The position numbers and the translations under genes are program-made. A stretch of 64,000 bases of DNA. It comes from Orobanche coerulescens. Taxonomy: Eukaryota > Streptophyta > Magnoliopsida > Lamiales > Orobanchaceae. Location of the stretch: assembly GCA_033398695.1 (NCBI GenBank), contig CM065816.1, positions 133,955,358 through 134,019,357 of the forward strand, read 5' to 3'. Below the pieces are notes generated by a model. That model ran no database searches. It was not told the DNA's origin and worked only from the letters and a program-made list of their open reading frames with translations. Shown in pieces: positions 42,921-53,800 of this stretch (position 1 is the stretch's first letter; every line of letters begins with the position of its first letter).

Positions 42921-45238
42921 GGTCGATTTAGGTCCCCTTTGGTTGTTGGGTCCATAGACGTTAGTGCCTTTAGGTACCCAGATTTTCCTGACAGCAAAAG
43001 GTTTATTGTAGGATGGTTTAGGTCCATAGTTGCGATTTCTACATGGGGCATGTATGTAGTTGCTATAACCATGATAATTATTATGCATGTAAAATTCAGG
43101 GTTATTATAAGTCCAGTACAAATGCCGTCTTGGAGGTGGAGCCATTTTCTTCGGCCTAACAGCTTGCCTTCTGGGTCTCCAGTTGGATTCCCAACGCTGT
43201 TGTTGATACTGTGCGGAAACTTGCTGTCGCTATGAATGATGGGGCTCTTGTATCCAATACCTAGGCATGCTGTACTGAAAGTACTACTGTGCGGGCCTTT
43301 GATATTTGGATACAACCTTCCTTCTGAACGGCTGTTGGCGCCGTTGATATGCTCGGGTAGCATGCTGCTGAATGCGCCTTACAGGTTTGAATGGATGAGG
43401 ATTCCGTTGTCTAAAATATGACTGAGGAGACGGAATGGCAGCCTTTGTAGTTCGCGGTGCAACGGGTTCCTTCACAGGACTCGGAACTTCTTCCGATACA
43501 TGAATGGGTTCCACACCCCTGACGAACACAGTACTAGTTTTCCCTTTGTTGGAAAATGAGTTGTATCCTAAGCCACTTTTATCATGAGCATGTTGCCCAG
43601 TGCTTAGAATTTCTTCCATTTTTTAGATGATTTCTCAAAAGATTTCAGAATGGTCTCAAGTTCTCCTTCTCGTTTTTCGAGAGTTTTTACTTTGGCTTGA
43701 AGCAAAACAAAATCATTTGTATTGCTTTCACTATGAGATTTAGTCTCACTTAGTTCATGAGCAAGTTGATGATTGCTCTCCATGAGTTTTTCATACTCGA
43801 CTTTTCTGTTTTCACAATCAACAAACATATTTTCGTAATTTACTTTCAGCAAGTCATTTTCCTCTTTCATCTCTAGATTAGAAAGTTGGAGCTGTATGTT
43901 TTCATTTTTCAATGTCTCATGGGATATTTGAATGTTTTTAAATTCATTCATCATGTTTGCAAAAGTATGAGATGCATTTGAAGGAATAGTTGAGATTGAG
44001 CTTACCTCATCATCGCTATCTTCATCTTTTGGAATGTCCTTGGCCATAAAGCACATATAGGCTTTATCTTCGAAATCATCATCAGATGAATCACTGTCAG
44101 TGACTACCTGAAGACATTCTTAGGATTTTGATGGAGTGGGGGCGACTTCTGATTCACCAATCAGGTCTTTGAGCTTGTTTTTCCAAGCACGTCTTCTTTC
44201 ATCCTTTTCTTGTTGCTCGACTTCCGACAACCTTTGAACTTTTGGATGAGGACATTTATTTGCATAATGTCCTGGTTTCCTGCAATTATATCATAGGTTA
44301 GCATCACCAGAGGAAGTTTAAGTACTTACCTTGTGTACAGGTTTGGGCCTGTATGGAGTCTTTCCCGACTGCTTAATAAACTTCTTGAACTTATGCATGA
44401 GGAGCGCCATTTCATCTTGCGACAAGATGTCATCATCGCTATCAGCATTTTTATTAATGGGCTTTGATGAACTCGGCACACTGTGTCTTCGGTTCGATAC
44501 AACGGCTAATGCTGTAACCTTTGAAGAAGATTCTTCAGCTTTTTCTCTCCTGTCTATATCGTACTCAAATGCTTTGAGGTCAGAAAAGAGATCAAAAGTA
44601 GATATTTCATTAAGATTGCACGACACACGCATAGTTATGGTCTTAATGTCCCATCGGGTAGGGAGAGATTGGAAAATTATTAGGTTTTTCTCCCTTTGGG
44701 TATAAATTTTGCCTAATGCTTCAAGTTCACCAACAATGCCAGTAAATCTGAGGTCAAGTTCCTCAAGTGTTTCAGTTGGTTTCATTTCAAAAGATTCAAA
44801 CTGCTGAGTTAATTTTGAAATCTTATTTTCTTTTGAGAGCTCAGTTCCCTGACAAATTAACTTGAGTTTATCCCAGATATCCTTGGCTATTTTACAGCTT
44901 TTTACCTTTGAGAACGTGCCTTTATCAAGAGTGACAAATAGTGCGTTCTTAGCAACATTGTCGAGGTTGGCGCGCTTTCTATCATCAGAAGTCCATTGTT
45001 CGTGCTCTTTCTCGAGCATCTCTGCATGAGCCTGACCTTCAATCCTTGGGGCCGGATTTGCCTTCATGATCTTTATGGGGCCATCTTGTATAACAAAAAT
45101 CATCTCTTCGTGCATTGCTGCAAGATGAGCCTCCATCCTAATTCTCCAATCATCAAATTCATTAATAGAAAACATATGAACTTTATTGAACATTGATGTA
45201 TCCATATGAGAATAAGGAAGAAAAAGACTGTTTTTCAA
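42921..45238 (-). pseudogene. SireE gag remnant
   Basis: The N-terminal capsid part is intact for 306 codons (45238-44318): FDDWRIRMEAHL, AKDIWDKLKLICQGT, and FTGIVGELEALGK, the UBN2/retrotrans-gag pattern of copia. A stop then precedes the zinc knuckle (about 44295-44255), where the first Cys codon has become TGA while NCRKPGHYANKC remains. A coiled-coil section follows (44056-43604, Glu/Lys/Leu-rich with KTLEKREGELE), then a basic Arg/Gln/Pro-rich tail (43619-43284). The long coiled-coil gag is typical of the SIRE lineage. The start at 45238 lies 76 bases from the PBS side of the LTR. Confidence 0.85.
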
Positions 45239-45300
45239 AAATAAGTGATTTAAGGATCTGATTCAATCAAAAATACGACTGATTCTTTTTAGAATCAACC

Positions 45301-45313
45301 TCTCCGATACCAC
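45301..45313 (-). other. SireE primer-binding site
   Basis: Minus strand TGGTATCGGAGA two bases inside the LTR end CCAACA; a variant of the initiator tRNA-Met PBS. Confidence 0.8.
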
Positions 45314-45314
45314 T

Positions 45315-46730
45315 TGTTGGCCACTAAGTATATAAGATACAGCTTGGAAAGTGTTTTAAACAAGGGTTAATGACGTCAAAATCCACAACTTTTCATCTGA
45401 CTTTCATTTTTTCCACAACCTTTTAAAAAATTCTGTAAATCCACAACCTTTAGCACTTGTTCGAATTTTCCATAATTTTGATTTAGCCCCAAATTCGGTC
45501 CTACGTGGATCCTACGTGGACGCCGGGAGTGTGTCGCTGCCGAAAATTCAAACGGTGTCATTTTAATCTTAGGGTTAATGACGCCAAAATACACAAACTT
45601 TGATGCCCCTTTCATTTTTTCCACAACATTTGGCACTTGTTCGATTTTTCCATTAGCAGTATCTAAAAAGTTGAACCATATTTTCATTTTTTAGTTTTTT
45701 TTGCACAATTTTAAGGACGGCTTTATAATATAGTTCTATTTTTTTTGTTTTTCCAAAAAAATAAAATCAGTTTGTAGAGTTCCTCTTTTTAGATTTTTAA
45801 CTAGTTAGTTTCCCAATTAGTATATCGTGATCTTAAAACAATATACTTGCTAAAAACTGAAAGCTAAGAAAAACCAAAAAAAAAAAAAACAGCTGAAATA
45901 TGGGGAAAAACATATTATATTACATAAGTGCAAATAATTAATGCAAACATTCAATTGACATCTGAAACACACACATACACACACAACACACAAGAAAAAA
46001 ACACTAATTAAAGAAGTCCTAAGTGATTAATCATCAACCAACAAACAACTGACCCGAAAAAAATTATCAAACTTGAATTTTGGCGTCACTAAACCTAAAT
46101 AATAATACTTTGAATTTTTTCAATTTTTTAGTGATATTTTTTCGATAATTTTTTTGTTAATAATACTTTTAATTTTTTCGATAATATTACTTTCAATTTT
46201 TTCGATAATAATCACTTAGGACTTCTTTAATTTGATAATGCTAATGGCAAAATCGAACAAGTGCCAAAGGTTGTGGAAAAAATGAAAGGGGCATCAAAGG
46301 TTGTGTATTTTGGCGTCATTAACCCTAAGCTTAAAATAACGCAGTTTGAATTTTCGACGGCGACACGGTGTCCACGTAGAATCCACGTAGGACCGAATTT
46401 GGGGCTAAATCAAAATTATGAAAAATTCGAACAAGTGCCAAATGTTGTGGATTTACAGATTTTTTTAAAAAGTTGTGGAAAAAATGAAAGTCAGATGAAA
46501 TGTTGTGGATTTTGGCGTCATTAACCCTTTAAACAACAGGTTGTACGGTTTTCAAATCTGAGTGCGTAGCGGAAGTCTTGTTAAAGTGAGTTGCTGTAAA
46601 TACAACAACTAGATATGATGTGTATACTTAAAGATAATCACAAATATTAAAACAGTAAATGCAGAAGGTAAATGACATGGTAATTAAAGTGGTTTGAGGT
46701 AAACCCCTCTACGTCCACTGGTCCTCCACA
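45315..46730 (-). repeat. SireE 5' LTR, truncated and split by a MITE
   Basis: 45315-45363 and 46528-46730 match 25256-25500 of the 3' LTR. The distal ~1 kb is missing after the word CACACA at 46730. The MITE occupies 45364-46527. Confidence 0.88.
45364..46527. mobile_element. Mutator-type MITE with long terminal inverted repeats
   Basis: 1164 bp flanked by the 9-bp TSD TTTAAACAA (45355-45363 and 46528-46536). Terminal inverted repeats of about 290 bp (45364-45660 and 46232-46527) start GGGTTAATGACG. Each TIR itself contains two copies of a GGGTTAATGACGCCAAAAT block about 210 bp apart. TSD length and long TIRs indicate the Mutator superfamily. The other SireE LTR shows the empty site with a single TTTAAACAA. 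No transposase. The two mirror-image frames in the TIRs are not genes. Confidence 0.92.
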
Positions 46731-47353
46731 CACTATGCCATAGATGACTTTCTACAACACTTAGGGGGAGGTGTTACCTTCTTGTATGTTACCATAGCTA
46801 TGAAATTTTGGACCTACCACAACGTTCGGGTTATGGTGTTACCAAATCCTGAAATATATGTTACTCTTGCTATAAAAGGTGTAACTCTCAGTAACACCAT
46901 GAGATGTGTTACCTTAGAGTATTAATAAACAAAATTTTGAATTTTATATAAAATTAATGATTTAATTAATTTTTAACTTTAAAATTAATTAATTTTAATA
47001 AAACATTGAATCTATTTTTATAAAAAATTATTCTATCAAATAATGAATTATATATATTTTATAAAATAAAATATTTTTAATAAATTTAAATTGAAAAGAT
47101 TTTAAAATAAAGTAGTATTTAAAAATTAATAAATTTTGGATTAACTAATTAAAAATTATTAAAAAAATAAAAGCTTGTAATAACTATGAATAATTACAAA
47201 ATAATTAAAATAACAAATTTAATGTCTACATATAATATTAATTTTAATCATTATAAAATACTATGATATAATGACTGAAAATAAAAATAAAAATATATTG
47301 CATAAAATTGAACGGATTATTAATATTAATTGAAGAGGTAACATTATAAATGC
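46731..47353. mobile_element. CACTA-like terminus with subterminal repeats (fragment)
   Basis: Starts CACTATGCCATAGATG and carries repeated words GGTGTTACC, AGTAACACC and GTGTTACC in both orientations within about 200 bases, the layout of CACTA subterminal repeats. The rest is AT-rich. No matching opposite end was found, and no transposase. Confidence 0.4.
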
Positions 47354-47650
47354 ACTAGTAGAATAAACATCAAAGACTTCGGTACGTCTCACTTCGGTAA
47401 TGTATATTAGCAAAGTAAAAACAAACAACAACTTTGCTTTTCAATTGACTGAAGTAAAAAACCCACACAGACTTCAGTAAATGGTACCAAACAAAAAAGT
47501 AGGAGCTAGTTAGAAATTTAAAGTTAAAAAGACTTCGCTAATTTGATAATTACTGAAGTAAAAAGTGTGAAAGTTTATTTTTTATCAAAAAAATTTTACA
47601 ATAACGAAGTGTATGTCTTGAGACTGGAAATTGAAGAAGGCATTGACCCA
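47354..47650. mobile_element. Second CACTA-like terminus (fragment)
   Basis: Starts CACTAGTAGAATAAAC, close to the common plant CACTA end. It has short subterminal repeats GACTTCGGTA, GACTTCAGTAAA, GACTTCGCTAA and ACTGAAGTAAA. The opposite end is not visible. Confidence 0.45.
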
Positions 47651-47653
47651 ACC

Positions 47654-47850
47654 TAGAGGTGGCATTTCGGAACCAAAAACTGAAAACCGAACCGAGAAAA
47701 CTCAAAAAAAGAACCGAAAAACTGAAACCGAAAAAACCGAACCGGAAAATAGAAAAGCAGAACCGGACCAAAACAGTTCGGTTCGGTTCTCGGTTCTGGG
47801 ATGGACCGAACCGAACCAGACCGAACTGGACCGAAATCAAATTCAGTCAT
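47654..47850. repeat. hAT-like / CCGAAC-rich repeat remnant
   Basis: Begins TAGAGGTGGCA and is dominated by AACCGAACCGA words on both strands, as in many plant hAT-type MITEs. No inverted terminus or TSD confirmed. Confidence 0.35.
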
Positions 47851-47869
47851 ATTTTGCTAATAATATGTT

Positions 47870-48240
47870 AGTAGTTATAATTGATCTATTCACTCTCAAG
47901 TTCTCTGCACAACACCGGCCCTAATTCTAGCTCTCAGCATTTCCGTCGAAACTCAACAATCAACCAAGTCTAGCGCCGCCTCAGCTCCCTATTTCTTCCT
48001 TGCTCCTCGAGGCTGCCGCCGTGGACTTGAGCTCGCCGCCCTTTGACGGCCTCAATTCAACAACATCAAGAAGCCCTAATCCTCTCTGCTCCCTTTTTCT
48101 TCCTTGCTCCTCGCCGCTGCTGCCGTGGACTTGAGCTCGCCGCCCTTTTCTCAATCTCAACTCAACAACATCAAGAAGACCTAATATATTCGTTAATTTG
48201 CAGCCCTTGTTATTCTTCTTCGTTTTTGTAAGTTTGTTCA
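47870..48240 (+). other. Probable 5' UTR/first exon of a broken host gene, with tandem duplication
   Basis: C/T-rich leader-like sequence ending at a good splice donor (TTTTTGTAAGTT, about 48228). It contains two copies of a roughly 105-bp unit (about 47980-48080 and 48085-48185) sharing CGTGGACTTGAGCTCGCCGC and CAACAACATCAAGAAG. No convincing start codon is visible. It is placed with the exon at 50539 only because both are plus-strand and the DNA between looks intronic. Confidence 0.35.
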
Positions 48241-50538
48241 TTTTTCTTGAATTTTAATTTATGGATTTATAAATCGAAATACTGAGATTTGTGGTACCAA
48301 AACTTGATGTCAAATTATTGATTCATTTTTTCATTAATTAATGGATATTGTGGAAATTTTGTGATGTACTGAATTTGACTAGGCAAAAATGAGATGAACA
48401 AAAATGGGTGAGAAAATGTTAGTATACGTGTGTTTATAGAACTAAAATAATTTCATGGAGCCCAAATCTAATTTTGCATTTTATTCTATTTTAGAGACTA
48501 GAATTTTATCTGTTGGTTGTTGGTGGTGTTTGTTGGTAGTACAGGTGATAGAGAAGGATAAAAAAATACTGCTATTATGCTAATGTGTGGGTTTTTCATA
48601 TACTGGATAGAGCCGCGGGTATTTCATCATGGACATGGAGTATATGGTAACGTTATTGCTTCATAATAAGATAATTATTTTTCAATTTATTAAAATATTT
48701 AAGTGCGATGTGCACAGTAATATTTTAATTCCCACAATGGTTGTGCTGTTTTGTGGAATAGTTTTGAAAGGGTTAAGGGCATCTCCAACCTTCACACCAA
48801 AAAAACACACCAAAACACCTAATTTGGTGGGCCCAACACCAAAAAAAAACCCTCAACTCCAACCATACTTCAAAAAAAACACCAAATTTGTGGACCCCAC
48901 ATTAAAATAACATATTTTATTTACTATTAACTATTTTTATTAATAACAATAATTATAATTTGTAAATATAATAATAAATAATCAGTAATTAATTTATTTA
49001 ATGAAAACTGATAAAAATAAAAACGATAATTTTTTAATTAATAATACATTTAAATAAAATTACATCAATTGAAATAACACAAATTAAACGAATTAAAATA
49101 AAAAAACGAATTAACAAAAACATATAAAATATTATTTCTTTAATGGTAATTATTATTTATAAATTAATTTTAAATAAAAAACGAATTAACAAAAACATAT
49201 AAAATATTAAGTTAGATTAATATTTATTAAAATTAATATCATAAATAATAATTAGATTATTTAAAACATAAAAAAAATTAAATAATTATATTTTAAAACA
49301 TGAAAATAAATAAAATAAAATGATTTAATGGATGAATAGTGATTTGGTGTGTGAATAGTGACACACCAAATTTGGTGTGGTTTGAAAATTTTGAAGTGTG
49401 CTACAGTAACTATTTTGATGTTTTGATGTATGGTTGGAGTAAACCACACACCAAATTTGGTGTTTTGGTGTGTGGTTGGAGATGGTCTAAGTGCCTTATT
49501 TCTTATTGGTCAAAGAATAAAAGTTGTTGGATTATGCCTTGTTCATGTGTTTGTTGAATATGGTATACACAAAACATGTGAATTGGGAATAATATTTGAT
49601 TTAGTGCAACTAGCTCAAATTATTTGCCCAAGTGCAGGGCTATTTTAGAATAAATGTTATGGATAGTATAGGCATGAGTTTAAGTTGAATTGTGAATATG
49701 TATTATACCTGAATATCTAAATATATATTACGGATAGTATATACATGAGTTTAAGTTTCAAGTATCTTGATGTTGCTATAGCTGGAAATTTCATGACGAG
49801 TTTCTCTGTAACATAATGAATTTGTAGGAAAAACAAGAGTTTCTGTTTTAAGTTTTGATTTTATTTAAGGAAAGGAATTTTCACCAATGGCTTAACAAGA
49901 AAAAATGATAACTTGTCATGGTTCTCTGTTTTTATAGGCTATGATTATAACCATTGAGATCTCATTTAAGGGTTATTTCAGTAGGCATCGTATATCTGAT
50001 CTCATATATACTTATTCTCCGAACCCTTGAAGCTATTACAAAAATTGCTCAAGTGTTTTAATAATTGCTGCACTAAGAATATATTATGATGTCACTTCGT
50101 TGATGGGATTGTACCGTGTGACCTTCTATTTTCAGTTATTTGAAACTTTTTTGATTATTTATATTTATCGATATCTTTATTTCTTCATTTAATAAATGTG
50201 TTTTGGTATTGTTCGTGAGTGATGTCCAGATAAGACCATCAAATTAAGTATGTGTCGATTCTGGTCTCTTGCAATTTTTGACTTGCTTGCTTCAACCATC
50301 TCAGCTTTTCTAATTCTGTAGATAATTATTGGTTATGTATATATTATTTTCCCCATATTTGGTTATTCCATAATATTATTACTCGTCAACCAGTAAAGAT
50401 TTCGAGGGTGGCTTTTCTTGTAAAAATTACTTCTCTGCAAGTAAATTGTCGCTAAAACTCATTTCTATAAATTATCCCATTTAGATGATTGGACGAAATG
50501 TATGGTTTATTTGTGCAACTCATTGTCCATAATTGCAG
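48241..50538 (+). other. Intron-like AT-rich DNA, with one MITE
   Basis: Apart from the MITE at 48777-49487 I see no supported feature. An ATG-containing stretch at 48629-48655 followed by GTAACG could be a tiny exon, but this is weak. Confidence 0.35.
48777..49487. mobile_element. Tourist/PIF-Harbinger-like MITE, 711 bp
   Basis: Ends GGGCATCTCCAACC and GGTTGGAGATGGTC are inverted repeats, flanked by the 3-bp TSD TAA (48774-48776 and 49488-49490). Internal words CACACCAAATTTGGTGT recur near both ends. No coding capacity. Confidence 0.7.
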
Positions 50539-50794
50539 GAAAGTGAAAGTGAAGATGAACTCCTCGACAAAAGCGATGAGAATGTTGATGATGAACATGA
50601 ACCAGAGGTCCAAGAACAGTCTCAACTGATGTTGAAAAGGCCTGTTGAAGCTTCTCCAGCACCTAAGGATGCTGAAAGACAGCTTTCCAAGAAGGAAAGA
50701 AGGAAAAAGGAGCTTGCTAAACTAGAAGCTATTCTGGCTGATTTTGGAGTTAACTCAAAAGAGAATGCTGAAGATGAGCCATCTGGTAACAATG
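50539..50794 (+). pseudogene. Exon of an unidentified nuclear-type host gene, truncated by TekB
   Basis: After a splice acceptor (AATTGCAG, ending 50538) an open frame of about 85 codons encodes a highly charged peptide. It has an acidic start (ESESEDELLDKSDEN), a middle with SPAPKDAERQLSKKER, then a basic KER-rich helix and LAKLEAILADFGV. This composition suits a nuclear or nucleolar protein, but I cannot name the family. The frame stops two codons into the TekB LTR: the TAA is part of the LTR's own TGTAACA end. So the natural C-terminus, or a donor site, was displaced by the insertion. The target duplication should be CAATG (50790-50794), but its partner is outside the window. Confidence 0.55.
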
Positions 50795-51883
50795 TGTAAC
50801 ACCCCCGAGATATTCAAGATATATTACAGTGCCGTGGACCCCTACATGGGACCCACCAGGCTAGACACAACTTGCCACAGTAAAAACACACATCATCCAG
50901 TTGAAAATCAAATAACACGCCCGGTACAACCAGCTGAATAATCAACAATGGCAAACATAAATAACTTCAACGAATACAAATCATAATCCGAAGAGAAAAG
51001 CCTAAGTACTCGCGAGTACAATCTATAAGTTTCAAAAGTAGACAACAACCATATCGAATGGAATAACGGAAATAAAAGGACTCAAGTGCACATGTCAACG
51101 ACCCTGGACAACATCCTCGTACTGTCCCAACGCTCGCTCGTCCGGATGATCATAACCTGAAATCCATAACAAGAATTTCCCCACAACGGGTCCCCAGAGG
51201 GGTTAGCAAATACGCTAGTACAAGTAATCAAGGCAAACCAATCGCTTACACATTTCATAGTACAATGCACCAAATTCATTTCAAAAACCAAAACCAGACA
51301 TGTCTTTTCCAGAAACAAACAGTCAATCAATTTGCCTAAGATTGGGACGAAGCCACAAATCCCACCCGAGGCATCTAAAGACCCTCCCGAGCTGGCTAGC
51401 GAAACAAACTCGTGAATCCAGGGCTAAACCATTGGATTCCCTCCGTGATCCCGTCGGACCCTCCCGAGGTGAGCAAAGCACACACAATATACATTACCAT
51501 TTCATGTTAAGCATAAAGGTTTCCAAAAATACTTGCCTTGAATAATTGACGACGCAACGAATGGAAGGAAAAACACCGACGAATGCTAGGAACCATCAAT
51601 CACGAACCTAACGATTCGAAGAACACAATCACAACCAATCCTAAACGAATACGGAATTGGAATACACTTGAAAACTCGCCTACGATTCATGTATACTCCT
51701 ATAAAAACAACAACGAGGGCGGACCACAACCAAACCCTCTCGATTACAAAAATACCACGAAATATACCATGAATCCATAGGAAAACCAACAATACCAACA
51801 AGATTAATCATATTCAACATGAATTAACCTATCATACGGAACGAATCGGACGAAAACGTGAAAACCCCCAATTTACCCAAAAC
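50795..51883 (-). repeat. TekB 3' LTR, distal part
   Basis: Ends (minus strand) CGGGGGTGTTACA at 50795. It includes the conserved hairpins at about 51190-51220 and 50838-50862. Confidence 0.88.
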
Positions 51884-52034
51884 TGTAATACCCGAGATTT
51901 CTGATGTGTAATTGAACCTTGTGATATTGTATTTGTTGCATTTTGATCTGAGTATTATTCTCCGTATTTCATGATCCGGTGTTGTTGAGCGCATGATTGC
52001 ATGAATGTGTTCTAAGTGGTGATTTTTGCATATG

Positions 52035-52342
52035 TAGCGCATGCTATCGACTTAGCGTAGCATACGCTAAACTGGATTCGTAGCACACGCTACTTATGTA
52101 CCTTAACGCACGCTATACGTAGTCAGCATGATTAAGATAGGGTGGTAGGTGAGATCAGCCGCGGATCTTGGTTGGATCATGTCGGGATGAACCTGGACGG
52201 CTTTCGGGAAAAGCCAAGTCAATGCGGTAACGCACGCTAATGATATGAGGATAGCGCATGCTAAATGCTGAGTACAGTGAAGTCAGTAAGCTTCGTATGG
52301 CCGTTAGCGCACGCTATGGATAAGGACTAGCGCGCGCTAATA
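52035..52342 (+). repeat. TAGCGCACGCTA microrepeat cassette I (TekC 5' LTR)
   Basis: About eight copies or close variants of the near-palindrome TAGCGCACGCTA, including TAGCGCGCGCTAA ten bases before the TATA region. Repeated at 59337-59644 in the 3' LTR. Confidence 0.88.
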
Positions 52343-52351
52343 ACCATTTCC

Positions 52352-52359
52352 TATATATA
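52352..52359 (+). promoter_or_regulatory. TekC 5' LTR TATA box
   Basis: CTATATATAGG directly downstream of cassette I. Same box at 59654-59661 in the 3' LTR. Confidence 0.6.
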
Positions 52360-53059
52360 GGACAACATCCTTTTTCATATTTTCAGATTTTTCACTTCCC
52401 AAAATCCGAATTCTTAGACTTAAAGAGTTACTTCCTCCATCCTCAACATCTCTTATCATCATCCTAGCCCGAGTTGGAAGATTGTAGATCATTGGAGATT
52501 GGTGTTCAAGCCTTCGGCGTTGGATTTCTTCAAGTTCCTCCTTGTTCTTCACTACTTTGAGGTAGGTGATTCTTCACCAATATTAAGTAATTTTCTGAAG
52601 GACGTTTTGATCATGATTTGGGATTATCTAGTCAGTTAAATTCGTACGTAGTCGAACATCATGTTGTTAGAAGGATATTTTCGAAGTTTCGGTACTTCTT
52701 CATCGTATAAACCATTGAACCTTTTAGTGTTTGAACTCATAGCATATTCATGAAGCTTCAAAACCGATTATGACCAGTTTATGGAGATTATCAAGTTCTT
52801 ATGTCTTTACATAATGGAATCATACGTTTTGGGGCATGGAATGAATTGAACTTAGGATATTTTCTTGAAGATCAAGATGAATTATGGTGTTGTAATGATT
52901 ATAAGTATCCTTGTATCTCGTAGTCGTTTAATCCGTATAGATATCTTGCAAACCGTATGAGCACGATATGCACGGAGATGACATGTATTAACACTGAAGA
53001 TTTCATGAGTTTCATCACCATTAGATCAAGTTTTCTGCCCAGTAGTAAACTTCCATGCA

Positions 53060-53282
53060 CGGTTAGCGCACGCTAAGATATGTATATTAACGTGCGCGAT
53101 CGGGAATGAGTAACGTACGTTACGTTTGGTACGTAACGTACATTATGTCATCAGGCGAGTTAGTCGGGTGATCAGAGAGAACTGTCAGTACATAGTTAGC
53201 GTACGCTAGACTTCGTCATTTACGTACACTAACAGGCAGACTTAGCGCACGTTACGTAGAGTACATAGCGTACGCTAAGTAG
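53060..53282 (+). repeat. Microrepeat cassette II (TekC 5' LTR), ACGT-rich
   Basis: A second cluster downstream of the TATA box, with TAGCGCACGCTA, TAACGTACGTTA and TAGCGTACGCTA. Counterpart at 60362-60584. Confidence 0.8.
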
Positions 53283-53636
53283 TTCAGGCATATTACATTT
53301 TTAGAGTTTTCGGCCATAGACCGGATTGTTAGACATTCGTACGATATGAGATGAATCCTTTATTATCTCTTTTGTTAAGGTTCGAGCTTGCTACGTTGAT
53401 CGAAGGAGACGGCCTTCGAGGGTGTCGAGATTATTGGAGTGATTAGTTCTTTCCATCTTTGAAGCAAGTACTGTAGGTTGTTAATATTGGTATTTTAAGC
53501 ATACATGTGGTTTATTCATGTTGTTGAACATGGGATTTATTTCGTTGAATTTTCATGATATTCATTATCTAGTGTTTCTATGTTCATGTTGATGGACATA
53601 GCGATTTTGCATGAGTTGTGTTTGTGTATGTTGTAC

Positions 53637-53800
53637 GATCTATGCTGAGGGCGCTGGATCGGATGTCCACCTCGTGTTGGTCCGACGGGATCATCTTGGG
53701 ATCTAGGCTGAGGGCGCTGGATCATTGGACGGGTTTTTCCACCTCGTGTTGGTCCGACGGGATCATCTTGGGATCTATGCTGAGGGCGCTGGATCATTGG
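53637..53800 (+). repeat. 63/72-bp minisatellite in TekC 5' LTR
   Basis: Units starting GATCTATGCTGAGGGCGC at 53637, 53700 and 53772. The second unit carries a 9-base expansion. Same array at 60939-61102. Confidence 0.9.

Larger units (their letters stand above)
25256..46730 (-). mobile_element. SireE: Ty1/copia SIRE-type retrotransposon with env-like ORF, carrying three insertions
   Basis: On the minus strand the order is: truncated 5' LTR (46730-45315), PBS, gag, protease, integrase, RT, RNase H, spacer with purine tracts, env-like ORF (38942-34985), PPT and 3' LTR (26519-25256). The integrase-before-RT order defines copia. The long coiled-coil gag and the extra ORF after RNase H fit the SIRE lineage. 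Inserted later were TekA-plus, an RTE LINE fragment and a Mutator-type MITE. Without them the element would be about 11.5 kb. The 5' LTR is cut at 46730, so no TSD can be checked. The coding regions contain multiple stops. Confidence 0.9.

Noticed and set aside
45376..46524. Two mirror-image frames in the MITE
   Set aside because: They are the same TIR sequence read from each end; the similarity is due to the inverted repeat.
47659..47924. Lys/Glu-rich and Phe-rich frames at the CCGAAC repeat
   Set aside because: Low-complexity translations of the AACCGA repeat on both strands.
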